A stretch of DNA of 9,391 nt from Proteobacteria bacterium UBA1844 (GCA_002338615.1 DDIS01000054.1:1-9391), one strand, 5' to 3'; shown: positions 1 through 8,334, counted from the stretch's first letter. Numbers and translations are program-made. The notes: a model not told the origin generated them from the sequence alone.

Positions 1-62
1 GTAGGAGCGGCTTCCAGCCGCGATACGATGCCAGGTGATCGCGCCGGGGACGGCGCTCCTGC
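1..62. repeat. REPIN-like inverted REP pair, copy 1
   Basis: Two REP units face each other. The left unit (1-24) begins GTAGGAGCGGC, folds on itself through AGCGGC/GCCGC and ends GCGAT. The right unit (38-62) is the inverse of a unit starting GCAGGAGCGCC and ending GGCGCGAT. The right unit is almost identical to the left unit of the copy at 5787, so this is a dispersed family and not a private hairpin. The left edge may be cut by the window border. It ends only about 5 bases before the Shine-Dalgarno of the reductase gene, so it probably lies in that gene's 5' leader. Confidence 0.8.
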
Positions 63-81
63 GGGTGAAGGGTGATTTAAG

Positions 82-1110
82 GTGGCAACAGACATCATCA
101 AGACAGACGCATTGATCGTCGGCGCCGGGCCCTGTGGCCTGTTCCAGGTGTTCGAGCTCGGGCTGCTCGGTATCAGGGCGCACATCGTCGATAGCATGCG
201 CGTGGTCGGCGGACAGTGCGCAGAGCTGTACCCGGACAAGCCGATTTACGATATCCCCGGTATCCCGGAATGCTCCGGACAGGAGCTCATCGATAACCTG
301 ATGCTGCAGATCAAACCCTTCGATGCGGTATTTCATCTCGGTGAAGAAGTAGCCACGGTTGTCGCAAACGACGGTGGGTTCGATGTTAGTACCGATGCCG
401 GCACCCGCTTCCAGACAAAAACGTTGTTTATCGCGGGCGGTGTTGGCTCTTTTCAGCCCCGGCGCGTGCGACTCGATGGTATCGAGATGCATGAAGACAA
501 GTCCCTCTACTATCGCGTGCGTGAGCCGCAAAAATTCGCAGGTAAAACCGTGGTCATTTTTGGTGGCGGCGATTCGGCGCTCGACTGGACGCTCGCGTTG
601 CAGCCGCTCGTAAAATCACTGACGCTGGTGCACAGGCGGGCCGAGTACCGTGCCGCCCCCGCGACCGTTGAAGCGATGAAGAAGCTGGTTGCGGCCGGCG
701 GGATGCGCGAACTTATTGGCAAGATTTCGGAATACCGCGCCGATCATGAAAGACTCACCGGTATATCGGTAACAACCGAAAGCGGCGTGGAAGAAATCGA
801 TTGCGATGCCCTGCTGGTCTTCTGGGGGCTCGCCCCGAAACTGGGACCCATTGCCGAGTGGGGTCTCGACATCAATCGCAAAACCATCAATGTCGACACT
901 GAAAAATTCGAGACCAGCACGCCCGGCATCTACGCGGTGGGTGACATTAACTACTACCCGGGCAAGAAGAAGTTGATCTTAAGTGGCTTTCACGAAGCGG
1001 CGCTCGCCGCGTTTGCCGCCAAGGAACGCATCGAACCCGGCACCAAGGCGCGCTTGCAGTACACAACAACGAGCCCCTTGATGCACGAGCGGCTCGGCAT
1101 CAAGGACTAG
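82..1110 (+). CDS. Ferredoxin/flavodoxin--NADP+ reductase, thioredoxin-reductase-like (YumC type)
   Basis: Predicted cytosolic FAD flavoprotein of 342 residues that moves electrons between NADPH and ferredoxin or flavodoxin (EC 1.18.1.2). Seen in the sequence: an N-terminal FAD dinucleotide fold with GAGPCG at residues 14-19, a VVGGQCAELYPDKPIYDIPG block at 41-60 typical of this family, a second nucleotide-binding fold with GGGDSA at 161-166 followed by VHRR at 183-186 (NADPH 2'-phosphate side), and a C-terminal FAD motif YAVGD near residue 287. The CxxC redox pair of true thioredoxin reductases is missing from the NADPH domain, which argues for the ferredoxin reductase branch. Length fits that family. 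The GTG start is chosen because GAAGGG (67-72) sits 9 bases upstream and the next in-frame ATG would remove the FAD motif. It is followed by a 182-bp gap, so it is probably not in the sulfatase operon. Confidence 0.9.
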   Translation: MATDIIKTDALIVGAGPCGLFQVFELGLLGIRAHIVDSMRVVGGQCAELYPDKPIYDIPGIPECSGQELIDNLMLQIKPFDAVFHLGEEVATVVANDGGFDVSTDAGTRFQTKTLFIAGGVGSFQPRRVRLDGIEMHEDKSLYYRVREPQKFAGKTVVIFGGGDSALDWTLALQPLVKSLTLVHRRAEYRAAPATVEAMKKLVAAGGMRELIGKISEYRADHERLTGISVTTESGVEEIDCDALLVFWGLAPKLGPIAEWGLDINRKTINVDTEKFETSTPGIYAVGDINYYPGKKKLILSGFHEAALAAFAAKERIEPGTKARLQYTTTSPLMHERLGIKD

Positions 1111-1171
1111 GGCGCTCAAGTTCAGCACTCGCTCGCGGAGAATGAGTTGCCGTACCAGTCGACACCCGAAT

Positions 1172-1191
1172 TTGCAGTTCGAAATATGCAA
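1172..1191. promoter_or_regulatory. Possible operator palindrome upstream of the sulfatase gene
   Basis: TTGCA, 10 bases, then TGCAA form a short dyad in the AT-rich centre of the 182-bp gap (1111-1292) between the reductase and sulfatase genes. The dyad lies about 100 bases before the sulfatase start and could bind a LysR- or TetR-like regulator. No convincing -35/-10 pair was found around it, and no clear terminator follows the reductase gene. Chance occurrence is quite possible. Confidence 0.2.
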
Positions 1192-1292
1192 TAATCAGTC
1201 GTGCGGGCCGAGAACAACAATCCCACGGCGGTGCCCGCGCAGCAACTTAAAAAATCAACACATCACGCTATCTCAGCGTCGGGAGTGAAAGT

Positions 1293-2828
<1,536 letters not shown>

Positions 2829-2860
2829 CCGAACCGCAAGGAACCCGTCCGCGGGGTCGC

Positions 2861-2911
2861 GGAAAAGGTGCCAGGGGTCAGAGTGCTTTTGGAACAAATT
2901 CAACTTTGCCA
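2861..2911. repeat. Half of a possible RAYT/REP-associated repeat
   Basis: The block contains AGGTGCCAGGGGTCAGAGTG followed by CTTTTGG. From memory, GGGGTCAGAGT-type sequences recur around REP-associated tyrosine transposases in proteobacterial genomes, usually with an inverse partner. Here only one arm is present and no transposase is nearby, so this would be a solo or decayed copy. Just after it, TTTGCCAA occurs twice 13 bases apart (2905-2912, 2918-2925). The assignment rests on recollection and was not verified by a search. Confidence 0.35.
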
Positions 2912-2968
2912 ACACAGTTTGCCAAATCGAGCGAACCAATAAACTTTATGACAATCGGTCCCATCCCC

Positions 2969-3754
2969 ATGAACAAAATGACATGTCAGCTGTTTTTTGC
3001 GCTGCTGGCCGCATTCGCGCTGCCGTTGACCTTGCACGCCCAGGACAACGCGGCGGCGCAGGCCAACAACCCGCTCGCGAACACAACGGCGTTTAACGTG
3101 CAGGGCTATTACATCTATGACTTTACGGATATTGACGACAGCGGCAGCCAGCTTCTGTTTCGCTATGCGAAACCGCTCTCGTGGGGTTCAACCAAATGGC
3201 TCATGCGGGCGACCCTGCCGATCAACAATTTTCCGGTCGGGCCAAACCTTGACAATCGTACCGGCCCTGGCGACTTCGACGTATTCGCAGCCTACCTGGT
3301 GGATACGGGAGATCCGGCGATAAGTTTCGGCTTCGGGCCCGATATTGTCATACCAACTGCATCGCCCCAGGGGCTTGGCAACGAGCAATACCAGGTAGGT
3401 CTCGCCAATGTCTATTTCAACGCGCGCTCAACGGCCTTGCAGTTCGGTTACCTCGCGATTTATCGAACTGGCATCGGCGACACCAACGGCCGCGACCGCG
3501 TCAACCTGTTTGTCTTGCAGCCCTTTGCATTTCTGCAACTGGGTGGCGGCTGGTATACCGGCACGGCACCGATCATGTCGTACGACTTCGAAACCAATAA
3601 CTACACGATTCCCTTCGGGTTGCGAATCGGGAAAGTGTTCAAGAGCGGCAAAACGGTATTCAATATTTTCGCAGAGCCGCAGGTTTCTGTGGCAGATTCC
3701 GGCGCGGGCCTGCCAGAGTCCCAGATATTTTTCGGCGTGAACATGCAGTACTAG
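2969..3754 (+). CDS. Predicted outer-membrane beta-barrel protein (MetA/transporter-like)
   Basis: Exported protein of about 261 residues with no named family that I can assign firmly. The N-terminus is a clear signal peptide (MNKMTCQ, then a hydrophobic run, then LHA before Gln). The mature part is rich in short alternating aromatic/hydrophobic strands separated by Gly/Asp/Asn turns, for example FNVQGYYIYDF, RATLPINNFPVG, ISFGFGPDIVIPT and TIPFGLRIGKVF. It ends in an aromatic residue (VNMQY), as outer-membrane barrels recognised by the BAM complex do. The pattern resembles the phenol-degradation MetA-like or generic 'transporter' barrels, so diffusion of a hydrophobic or sulfated compound is plausible but inferred. 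ATG at 2948 (seven residues longer) and 2978 are alternative starts, and none has a strong ribosome site. The open frame extends upstream into the sulfatase gene, but that part is not coding. It lies 140 bp after the sulfatase and 60 bp before the DUF3604 gene. Confidence 0.75.
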   Translation: MNKMTCQLFFALLAAFALPLTLHAQDNAAAQANNPLANTTAFNVQGYYIYDFTDIDDSGSQLLFRYAKPLSWGSTKWLMRATLPINNFPVGPNLDNRTGPGDFDVFAAYLVDTGDPAISFGFGPDIVIPTASPQGLGNEQYQVGLANVYFNARSTALQFGYLAIYRTGIGDTNGRDRVNLFVLQPFAFLQLGGGWYTGTAPIMSYDFETNNYTIPFGLRIGKVFKSGKTVFNIFAEPQVSVADSGAGLPESQIFFGVNMQY

Positions 3755-3764
3755 CTTTTTTGTC

Positions 3765-3783
3765 GCACAGCTTGCAACTGTGC
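3765..3783. other. Small hairpin between barrel and DUF3604 genes
   Basis: GCACAG and CTGTGC pair around a 7-base loop. A run of six T precedes rather than follows the stem, so it does not have intrinsic-terminator geometry on either strand. It may be an RNA-processing or stability element within a polycistronic transcript, or chance. Confidence 0.3.
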
Positions 3784-3814
3784 CGTACCAGGACAGAATG
3801 AACAGGCGTTCAAT

Positions 3815-5770
3815 ATGATTCACAAACCAAAGATGCAAAATGAAACCAGCATTCAACGCGCGACCGGCATAACGATCTCGGCCTGCTTTGCGTTGCTCTT
3901 ATCAGCCTGTGGACCTGACGCGACCGAACCGGAAACCACGCATCCGCCGACCGTGCAAACAACGCCGGCGCCGGAACAGACATTGCAAAGCAAAGCAACG
4001 GACGTCCCGCGCAATGCCTACTTCGGTGACACGCACGTGCACACCGGCTGGTCGGCCGATGCGGGCATGGACGGCGCAATTCTGTCACCCGAGGACGCGT
4101 ATAAATTCGCAATGGGCGAGAAGATCAAGTCAAACACAGGCATGGACGCACAAATCGGTCGGGCTTATGACTGGTTCATGATTACCGACCACTCCGACGG
4201 TATGGGGGTGATCAACGAAGTCATTGCCGGCAACCCCGAAATGATGAAGGACGAGACGCTGAAACGCTGGAGCGAGGCCCTGAACTCCGGTGATGAAAAG
4301 CGCGCGGCGGCAGCAAAGAGTGAGCTCATCGTCATGCAGTCCGAGGAGCGGCTTCCCGCGGTGATCATGGATCCGAAATGGATGAAGTCAGCCTGGGAAA
4401 AGACCATCGACGCGGCCGAGAAATACAACAGTCCTGGCAAGTTCACGACATTTATTGCGTTCGAGTGGACTGTTAACGCGAACGGCGGAAATAATTTGCA
4501 CCGCAATGTGATTTATCGTGGCGGTGCGGAAAATGCCCGCAAGGTGTTGCCGCTGACCACCTTCGAGACGCAGGATCCCGAAGACCTCTGGGCCTGGATG
4601 GCGATCTACGAGAAGAACAGTCGTGAAAAGCTGCTCGCAATTCCGCATAACGGCAATATGTCGAACGGGCGGATGTTCGAGGAGCAGCGTTTTGACGGCT
4701 CGCCCATGACGGCGGAGTGGGCGCAGCAACGGGAGAAATACGAACGGCTTTATGAAGTTAGCCAGATCAAGGGGCAGAGCGAGTCGCACCCGTACCTGTC
4801 ACCAGACGATGAGTTTGCGTCCTGGGACTTATGGGATCGTGGCAACCTGATTCTTAAACCGAAACCACACGGTAAAGAGGACTATCAGTTCGAGTACTGG
4901 CGCGAAGCTTTGAAGTCGGGACTGCGGCTCGAAGGAGAGCTTGGTACGAACCCGTTCAAGTTGGGTGCCAATGCGGGCACCGATACTCACACAGGCATCT
5001 CGGCAACCGAGGAAGATAATTTTTTCGGTAAGTTCAAGACCCTGGAGCCGTCCGATATAGAACGCTGGGACTTCCCGCTTCTAGCCGGGCCAACGGATAC
5101 CTACTGGGGCTGGGAACAGTCGGCCTCCGGCGCTATGGGTGTCTGGGCCACGGAAAACACGCGTGAAGCGATATGGGACGCGATGTACCGCAGGGAGACG
5201 TTTGCAACGACCGGTTCACGGCTGAGGTTGCGGTTTTTCGGCGGCTTTGAGTATTCGAAGAGTGATCTTGAAGAAGCGGACATCATAGCCACCGCGTACG
5301 CCAAGGGCGTGCCGATGGGCGGCGACCTGAACAGTGCGCCGGGCGGCAAGGTTCCGAGTTTCGTGGTCGTGGCAATGAAGGATCCGGACGGCGCCAACCT
5401 GGATCGCGTGCAGATTATCAAGGGCTGGCTCGGGGCCGACGGCAAGACGCATGAGAAAGTTTACGACGTGCAATGGTCGGGCGATCGCGAACCGGGCACG
5501 GATGGCAAACTGCCGGCCGTTGGCAACACGGTCAACCTCGAAGACGCCAGCTATTCCAACTCGATCGGGGCGCCGGAGCTGAAAGGGATCTTTACGGACC
5601 CGGATTTCGATGCGTCGCAAAAGGCGGTTTACTACGTCCGCGTACTCGAAATCCCGACGCCACGCTGGACGCTGTATGACAAGGTTCGTAATGGCGCGCA
5701 TCCGGGCGACGAGGTACCGCTAGTCCACCAGGAACGCGGCTTCTCGTCACCGATCTGGTACACACCCTGA
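3815..5770 (+). CDS. DUF3604 family lipoprotein, predicted PHP-like metallohydrolase
   Basis: Protein of 651 residues matching the DUF3604 family, whose biochemical role I do not know to be established. The N-terminus has a lipobox LSAC with Cys32 as the lipidated residue. Gly at +2 predicts the outer membrane. A Pro/Thr-rich linker (about 36-64) precedes the domain. The domain opens with FGDTHVHTGWS (Asp72, His74, His76), then ITDHSDG (Asp125, His126), FEWT (Glu217), NLHRN (His229), AIPHNGN (His278) and GTDTHTG (Asp390, His392). This order of HxH, DH, E, H and DxH is that of PHP-type metal centres, so a multinuclear metallohydrolase acting on a phosphate, sulfate or other ester is inferred. 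The C-terminal 150 residues look like a separate beta-rich region. The start at 3815 has only a weak CAGG ribosome site, and ATG 3833 would also keep the lipobox. It sits 60 bp after the barrel gene, probably in the same operon as the sulfatase, and is followed directly by a REPIN. Confidence 0.88.
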   Translation: MIHKPKMQNETSIQRATGITISACFALLLSACGPDATEPETTHPPTVQTTPAPEQTLQSKATDVPRNAYFGDTHVHTGWSADAGMDGAILSPEDAYKFAMGEKIKSNTGMDAQIGRAYDWFMITDHSDGMGVINEVIAGNPEMMKDETLKRWSEALNSGDEKRAAAAKSELIVMQSEERLPAVIMDPKWMKSAWEKTIDAAEKYNSPGKFTTFIAFEWTVNANGGNNLHRNVIYRGGAENARKVLPLTTFETQDPEDLWAWMAIYEKNSREKLLAIPHNGNMSNGRMFEEQRFDGSPMTAEWAQQREKYERLYEVSQIKGQSESHPYLSPDDEFASWDLWDRGNLILKPKPHGKEDYQFEYWREALKSGLRLEGELGTNPFKLGANAGTDTHTGISATEEDNFFGKFKTLEPSDIERWDFPLLAGPTDTYWGWEQSASGAMGVWATENTREAIWDAMYRRETFATTGSRLRLRFFGGFEYSKSDLEEADIIATAYAKGVPMGGDLNSAPGGKVPSFVVVAMKDPDGANLDRVQIIKGWLGADGKTHEKVYDVQWSGDREPGTDGKLPAVGNTVNLEDASYSNSIGAPELKGIFTDPDFDASQKAVYYVRVLEIPTPRWTLYDKVRNGAHPGDEVPLVHQERGFSSPIWYTP

Positions 5771-5786
5771 AAAACGAACATTGCCC

Positions 5787-5868
5787 GTAGGAGCGCCGTC
5801 CCCGGCGCGAATTCATGCACTGGATCGCGGCAGGATGTACCTGAATCGCGGCAGGATGCCGCTCCTGC
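5787..5868. repeat. REPIN-like inverted REP pair, copy 2, with internal duplication
   Basis: The left unit (5787-5812) starts GTAGGAGCGCCGTCCCCGGC and continues to GCGAAT. The right unit (5845-5868) is the inverse of GCAGGAGCGGC...GCCGCGAT. Between them ATCGCGGCAGGATG occurs at 5824-5837 and again at 5845-5858, which looks like a 21-bp-offset tandem duplication of part of the right arm. The element starts 16 bases after the DUF3604 stop codon, between two convergent genes. In that position REP elements often stabilise or end transcripts. No T-run marks it as a classical terminator. Confidence 0.8.
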
Positions 5869-5890
5869 AGCAGGTGCAATTAATGGGCTG

Positions 5891-5916
5891 CCGGGCGTTG
5901 CGATCGCGACGCCCGG
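5891..5916. other. Near-perfect 26-bp palindrome between convergent genes
   Basis: CCGGGCGT, T, GCGATCGC, G, ACGCCCGG reads as its own complement except for one T/G position that can pair as a wobble. It lies 13 bases beyond the DUF3313 stop (on that gene's 3' side) and just after REPIN copy 2. It could form a strong hairpin that ends or protects the DUF3313 transcript, but neither strand shows a U-tract after it. A protein-binding site is the alternative. Confidence 0.55.
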
Positions 5917-5929
5917 CACACAAGCGCTG

Positions 5930-6613
5930 CTACTTGCTTATCTGGTGCGCATTGTCGAGGGCTTTGCGCAACGCTGTCGCCCATTTTTGAAGTATCTCGT
6001 CGGCATCGCCACGATTTGTGAGGCCGTTCGAGTATTGAAAATTGCCGTCTGCATTGTCCTGGCGGTTGTCGATGACACGACCGATCAGGGCATTGGTGGA
6101 CGAGTCAAGAAAGTCCATGTGCAATGTCATTTCACCTGACGATGCCGTGTAGCTATTGACCATTGCAGCCTGTTGCTGTCGCGTGTCGGGTGCGGTGACA
6201 TCCAGGTCAACGATTTTCGGTTGCAACAGAAGGACGTCGCTGCCGGACTCAGCAACGACTTCGTAGCCGCCGCTTTCGAGTTCTTTCGTGAACACTTCGC
6301 GAAATGCGTCGGACAACGCATTCTGAATTCTTTCCATGTCGGCCGTAGTAACCCGTCCGTCAAGGCCCATCCGGTCCATGTTTTGCTGCACCAGCCAGTG
6401 TTTGCGAAACGCAACCGAACAATCATCGAGGCGTACCCGCTTGTAGCCGGCGAGGGTGGCGCCCTCCTTCCAGTACAGCGCGTCAACCTGTTTGCTCTTG
6501 ACGCGGTCGAGACCGTCGTCAGTCTGGTCCGGGTATTTGTTCCAGGCAAAAGCGATGCTAGCAAACAGACAACTGCTTGCGAGCACGATAGTAACGAGCT
6601 TCTTGATAGACAT
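5930..6613 (-). CDS. Exported DUF3313 domain protein
   Basis: Protein of 227 residues of unknown function. A Sec signal peptide is clear: SIKK, a hydrophobic core, then AFA with cleavage before Trp24, so the mature protein should be periplasmic. The rest matches my recollection of the DUF3313 family: GYKRVRLDDCSVAFRKHW near 56-73, a central helix ending ELESGGYEVV (111-120), VDLDVTAPDT (135-144), then SGEMTLHMDFLDSSTN (159-174) and GRVIDNR (178-184), with a C-terminal W-x-x-ALRKALD helix. Cys15 in ASSC is not a good lipobox. The ATG at 6613 is chosen because GAGGAG lies 7 bases upstream and it starts the signal peptide; the open frame continues further upstream without coding signs. It is convergent with the DUF3604 gene and divergent from rsmG, so it is a single-gene unit. 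Confidence 0.8.
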   Translation of the reverse strand: MSIKKLVTIVLASSCLFASIAFAWNKYPDQTDDGLDRVKSKQVDALYWKEGATLAGYKRVRLDDCSVAFRKHWLVQQNMDRMGLDGRVTTADMERIQNALSDAFREVFTKELESGGYEVVAESGSDVLLLQPKIVDLDVTAPDTRQQQAAMVNSYTASSGEMTLHMDFLDSSTNALIGRVIDNRQDNADGNFQYSNGLTNRGDADEILQKWATALRKALDNAHQISK

Positions 6614-6685
6614 CGGATTCTCCTCGTATGCGAAATTATTATTGGTGTTTGAGAGGCATTTGCGGGCAAGCGTAAAAGGCGCGAC

Positions 6686-6715
6686 ATTGTACCGCAGCGC
6701 CAAAAGCTTGCCCAA
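6686..6715 (-). promoter_or_regulatory. Predicted sigma70 promoter of the DUF3313 gene
   Basis: On the minus strand TTGGGC (6715-6710) and TACAAT (6691-6686) are 18 bases apart. The -10 matches consensus at five of six positions and the -35 keeps TTG. Transcription would begin near 6680 and give a leader of about 65 bases before the ATG at 6613. Confidence 0.5.
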
Positions 6716-6722
6716 TACGCGT

Positions 6723-6737
6723 TGCGCTGTGAGCGCA
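6723..6737. promoter_or_regulatory. Short dyad in the divergent DUF3313/rsmG promoter region
   Basis: TGCGCT, GTG, AGCGCA form a perfect 6-bp dyad with a 3-base centre. It lies between the predicted minus-strand -35 and the plus-strand -10. A regulator bound here could affect both genes. The gap holding it (6614-6794) contains nothing else recognisable besides the two promoters. Confidence 0.3.
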
Positions 6738-6782
6738 GGAGGATCGGGCCGAACCCGTCAAACGACCGCGATTTCAGCGCTG

Positions 6783-6788
6783 TACAAT
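6783..6788 (+). promoter_or_regulatory. Predicted -10 element of rsmG
   Basis: TACAAT stands 6 bases before the rsmG GTG. No good -35 is seen 16-18 bases upstream. A start of transcription 6-7 bases downstream would fall on or next to the GTG, giving a leaderless message. The lack of a ribosome site in front of the GTG agrees with this. Confidence 0.4.
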
Positions 6789-6794
6789 AGCGGC

Positions 6795-7427
6795 GTGGAT
6801 ACTCAGTCAATCAAAGCGGCTGTCGCGAGCCTTGGCCTGCAGCTGGGCGCGGGCAAAATCTCCCAGCTCGAAACGCTACTCTCGGAACTTGCACGCTGGA
6901 ATCGCAAGGTAAACCTGACCGCTGTCCGGGACCCGAACGAGATGATCGCTGCGCACTTGCTCGACAGCCTCGCGGCACGCCCGCTTCTCAAGGGCCAGCG
7001 GATTCTGGATGTGGGCACGGGCGCGGGTTTTCCCGGCCTGCCGCTCGCAATCACCGAACCGGACCGCGAATTTCACCTCGTGGACAGCAACAACAAGAAG
7101 GTAATGTTCGTCCAGCATGCGGCGAGGGCGCTGGCCCTGGCCAACGTTATCGCCTCTAAAGCGCGAACCGAGGACTATGCACCCGGGCAGCGCTTTGATA
7201 CCGTGATTGCCAGGGCCGTAGCATCGTTGCCGCGACTCCTGGAAATTGCCGGTCACCACGTAGGAGAGGACGGGGTGTTCGTCGCCTTGAAAGGCAGGCA
7301 CCCGGCTGAAGAATTACAATCAGTGCCCCCCGAATGGGGCTACGACGTCATCGAAATGCATGTCCCGGGACTCGAAAAAGGCTCGCGGCATGCAGTGTTG
7401 ATGCGACGTCGCGGAACGAATCAATGA
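6795..7427 (+). CDS. rsmG: 16S rRNA (guanine527-N7)-methyltransferase RsmG
   Basis: Cytosolic SAM-dependent enzyme that methylates N7 of G527 (E. coli numbering) in 16S rRNA; its loss is known to give low-level streptomycin resistance in other bacteria. The 210-residue product matches the usual family length. Visible motifs: [12 protein letters not shown] (35-46), HLLDS (54-58), the SAM-binding loop [11 protein letters not shown] (71-81), VDSNNKK (96-102), and IARAVASLP (138-146). The GTG start is chosen because it gives family-standard length and begins just before the first conserved helix; the longer open frame to 6456 crosses the promoter and overlaps the DUF3313 gene. The stop overlaps the parA start by 4 bases (ATGA), implying translational coupling. 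The usual upstream partner mnmG is not here; the upstream gene is the divergent DUF3313 gene. Confidence 0.95.
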   Translation: MDTQSIKAAVASLGLQLGAGKISQLETLLSELARWNRKVNLTAVRDPNEMIAAHLLDSLAARPLLKGQRILDVGTGAGFPGLPLAITEPDREFHLVDSNNKKVMFVQHAARALALANVIASKARTEDYAPGQRFDTVIARAVASLPRLLEIAGHHVGEDGVFVALKGRHPAEELQSVPPEWGYDVIEMHVPGLEKGSRHAVLMRRRGTNQ

Positions 7428-8209
7428 CACGCATTATTGCCATCGCAAACCAGAAGGGCGGGGTCGGTAAGACTACGACGGCCGTGAACCTGGCTGCCTC
7501 GCTGGCGGCGACGCAGCGGCGAGTGCTGTTAGTCGATCTCGACCCGCAGGGCAATGCGACGATGGGCTGCGGTATCGACAAGATGAGTGTCGAAAGATCA
7601 TCCTGCGACGTGTTGCTGGGCGACAGTAGCGCTGCCGACTCGATCATATCGGCACCCAAAGGTGGTTTCGCGGTGTTACCGGGTAACGAAGACCTGACGC
7701 TTGCGGAGGTGCGGCTGCTGCAGGAAATCGGTCGCGAGATGAAATTGCGCCAGGCGCTCGCACCCGTGAAAGGACTGTACGATTTCATCCTCATCGATTG
7801 TCCGCCATCGATCAACATGCTGACGGTCAATGCGCTCACCGCAGCCGATGGCGTGCTGATTCCCATGCAGTGCGAGTATTACGCACTGGAAGGCCTGAGT
7901 TCCCTTCTGAACACCATAGAGCAGGTCCGTGCTTCGGTGAATCCCGACCTCGAAATGTTTGGCATCCTGCGCACGATGTTCGATCCGCGTATCAACTTAT
8001 CGAACGAAGTATCGCTACAACTGATCGAACACTTCGACAGCAAGGTTTTCCGCACGGTCATTCCACGCAACGTGCGCCTGGCCGAGGCGCCAAGCTTCGG
8101 CCTGCCCGCCCTGTTGCACGATCGCTCTTCCCGGGGCGCAATCTCATACCTCGCATTGGCCGGCGAGATCCTGCGCCGCGAAGATGCCCGCATGGCAGAA
8201 GCAGTTTAA
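7424..8209 (+). CDS. parA: Chromosome-partitioning ATPase ParA (Soj)
   Basis: Deviant-Walker ATPase of 261 residues that binds DNA non-specifically as an ATP dimer and drives segregation of ParB-parS complexes. Motifs: deviant Walker A KGGVGKTT at 11-18 with signature Lys11 and Lys16, Walker A' VDLDPQGN at 37-44 with catalytic Asp40, and Walker [10 protein letters not shown] at 121-129 with Asp125. The typical chromosomal ParA/Soj regions [12 protein letters not shown] and [14 protein letters not shown] follow. The short N-terminus without a helix-turn-helix marks it as a chromosomal type Ib-like protein and not a large plasmid ParA. The ATG at 7424 overlaps the rsmG stop and begins [10 protein letters not shown], the standard N-terminus; the longer frame from 7334 lies inside rsmG. 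The gap to parB is 125 bases and holds a REPIN, which is unusual for this pair. Confidence 0.96.
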   Translation: MTRIIAIANQKGGVGKTTTAVNLAASLAATQRRVLLVDLDPQGNATMGCGIDKMSVERSSCDVLLGDSSAADSIISAPKGGFAVLPGNEDLTLAEVRLLQEIGREMKLRQALAPVKGLYDFILIDCPPSINMLTVNALTAADGVLIPMQCEYYALEGLSSLLNTIEQVRASVNPDLEMFGILRTMFDPRINLSNEVSLQLIEHFDSKVFRTVIPRNVRLAEAPSFGLPALLHDRSSRGAISYLALAGEILRREDARMAEAV

Positions 8210-8223
8210 TGAAAGATTGTGCT

Positions 8224-8258
8224 GGTACGCCGCTCCCGTACCGTAGGAGCGGCGTACC
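8224..8258. other. Strong hairpin just downstream of parA
   Basis: GGTACGCCGCTCC (8224-8236) and GGAGCGGCGTACC (8246-8258) are exact inverse complements, giving a 13-bp stem with a 9-base loop, 14 bases after the parA stop. No U-tract follows. The right arm is shared with the REPIN at 8241-8307, so the two structures exclude each other. Confidence 0.65.
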
Positions 8259-8307
8259 GCCGCGATTGTAGCCGATGGCGATTCACGGCAAGATGCCGCT
8301 CCTACGG
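8241..8307. repeat. REPIN-like inverted REP pair, copy 3, in the parA-parB gap
   Basis: CCGTAGGAGCGGC (8241-8253) pairs perfectly with GCCGCTCCTACGG (8295-8307). The left unit also makes the small REP hairpin GCGGCG/TAC/CGCCGC (8249-8263) and ends GCGAT. The right unit is the inverse of GTAGGAGCGGCATCTTGCCG followed by TGAAT. This is the only copy in the window whose outer arms match without mismatch, which suggests recent acquisition or conversion. Confidence 0.82.
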
Positions 8308-8334
8308 TATGCAATGTTTAACGTTGAGAGCTGA

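Noticed and set aside
82..1110. Thioredoxin reductase
   Set aside because: The overall fold is similar, but the CxxC redox pair in the NADPH domain is absent and the N-terminal blocks fit the ferredoxin reductase branch.
3756..3783. Intrinsic terminator after the barrel gene
   Set aside because: The T-run precedes the stem instead of following it, so the geometry is wrong for the plus strand, and the minus strand would have an A-run.
6173..6652. Plus-strand frame of 159 codons opposite the DUF3313 gene
   Set aside because: It is antisense to a gene with a signal peptide, a good ribosome site and family motifs. No domain is seen in it.
6738..6744. AGGAGG-like ribosome site upstream of rsmG
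   Set aside because: No start codon follows at a workable distance, and it lies upstream of the predicted promoter.
6456..6794. Upstream extension of the rsmG open frame
   Set aside because: It crosses the divergent promoter region and runs antisense to the DUF3313 gene. RsmG has normal length from the GTG at 6795.
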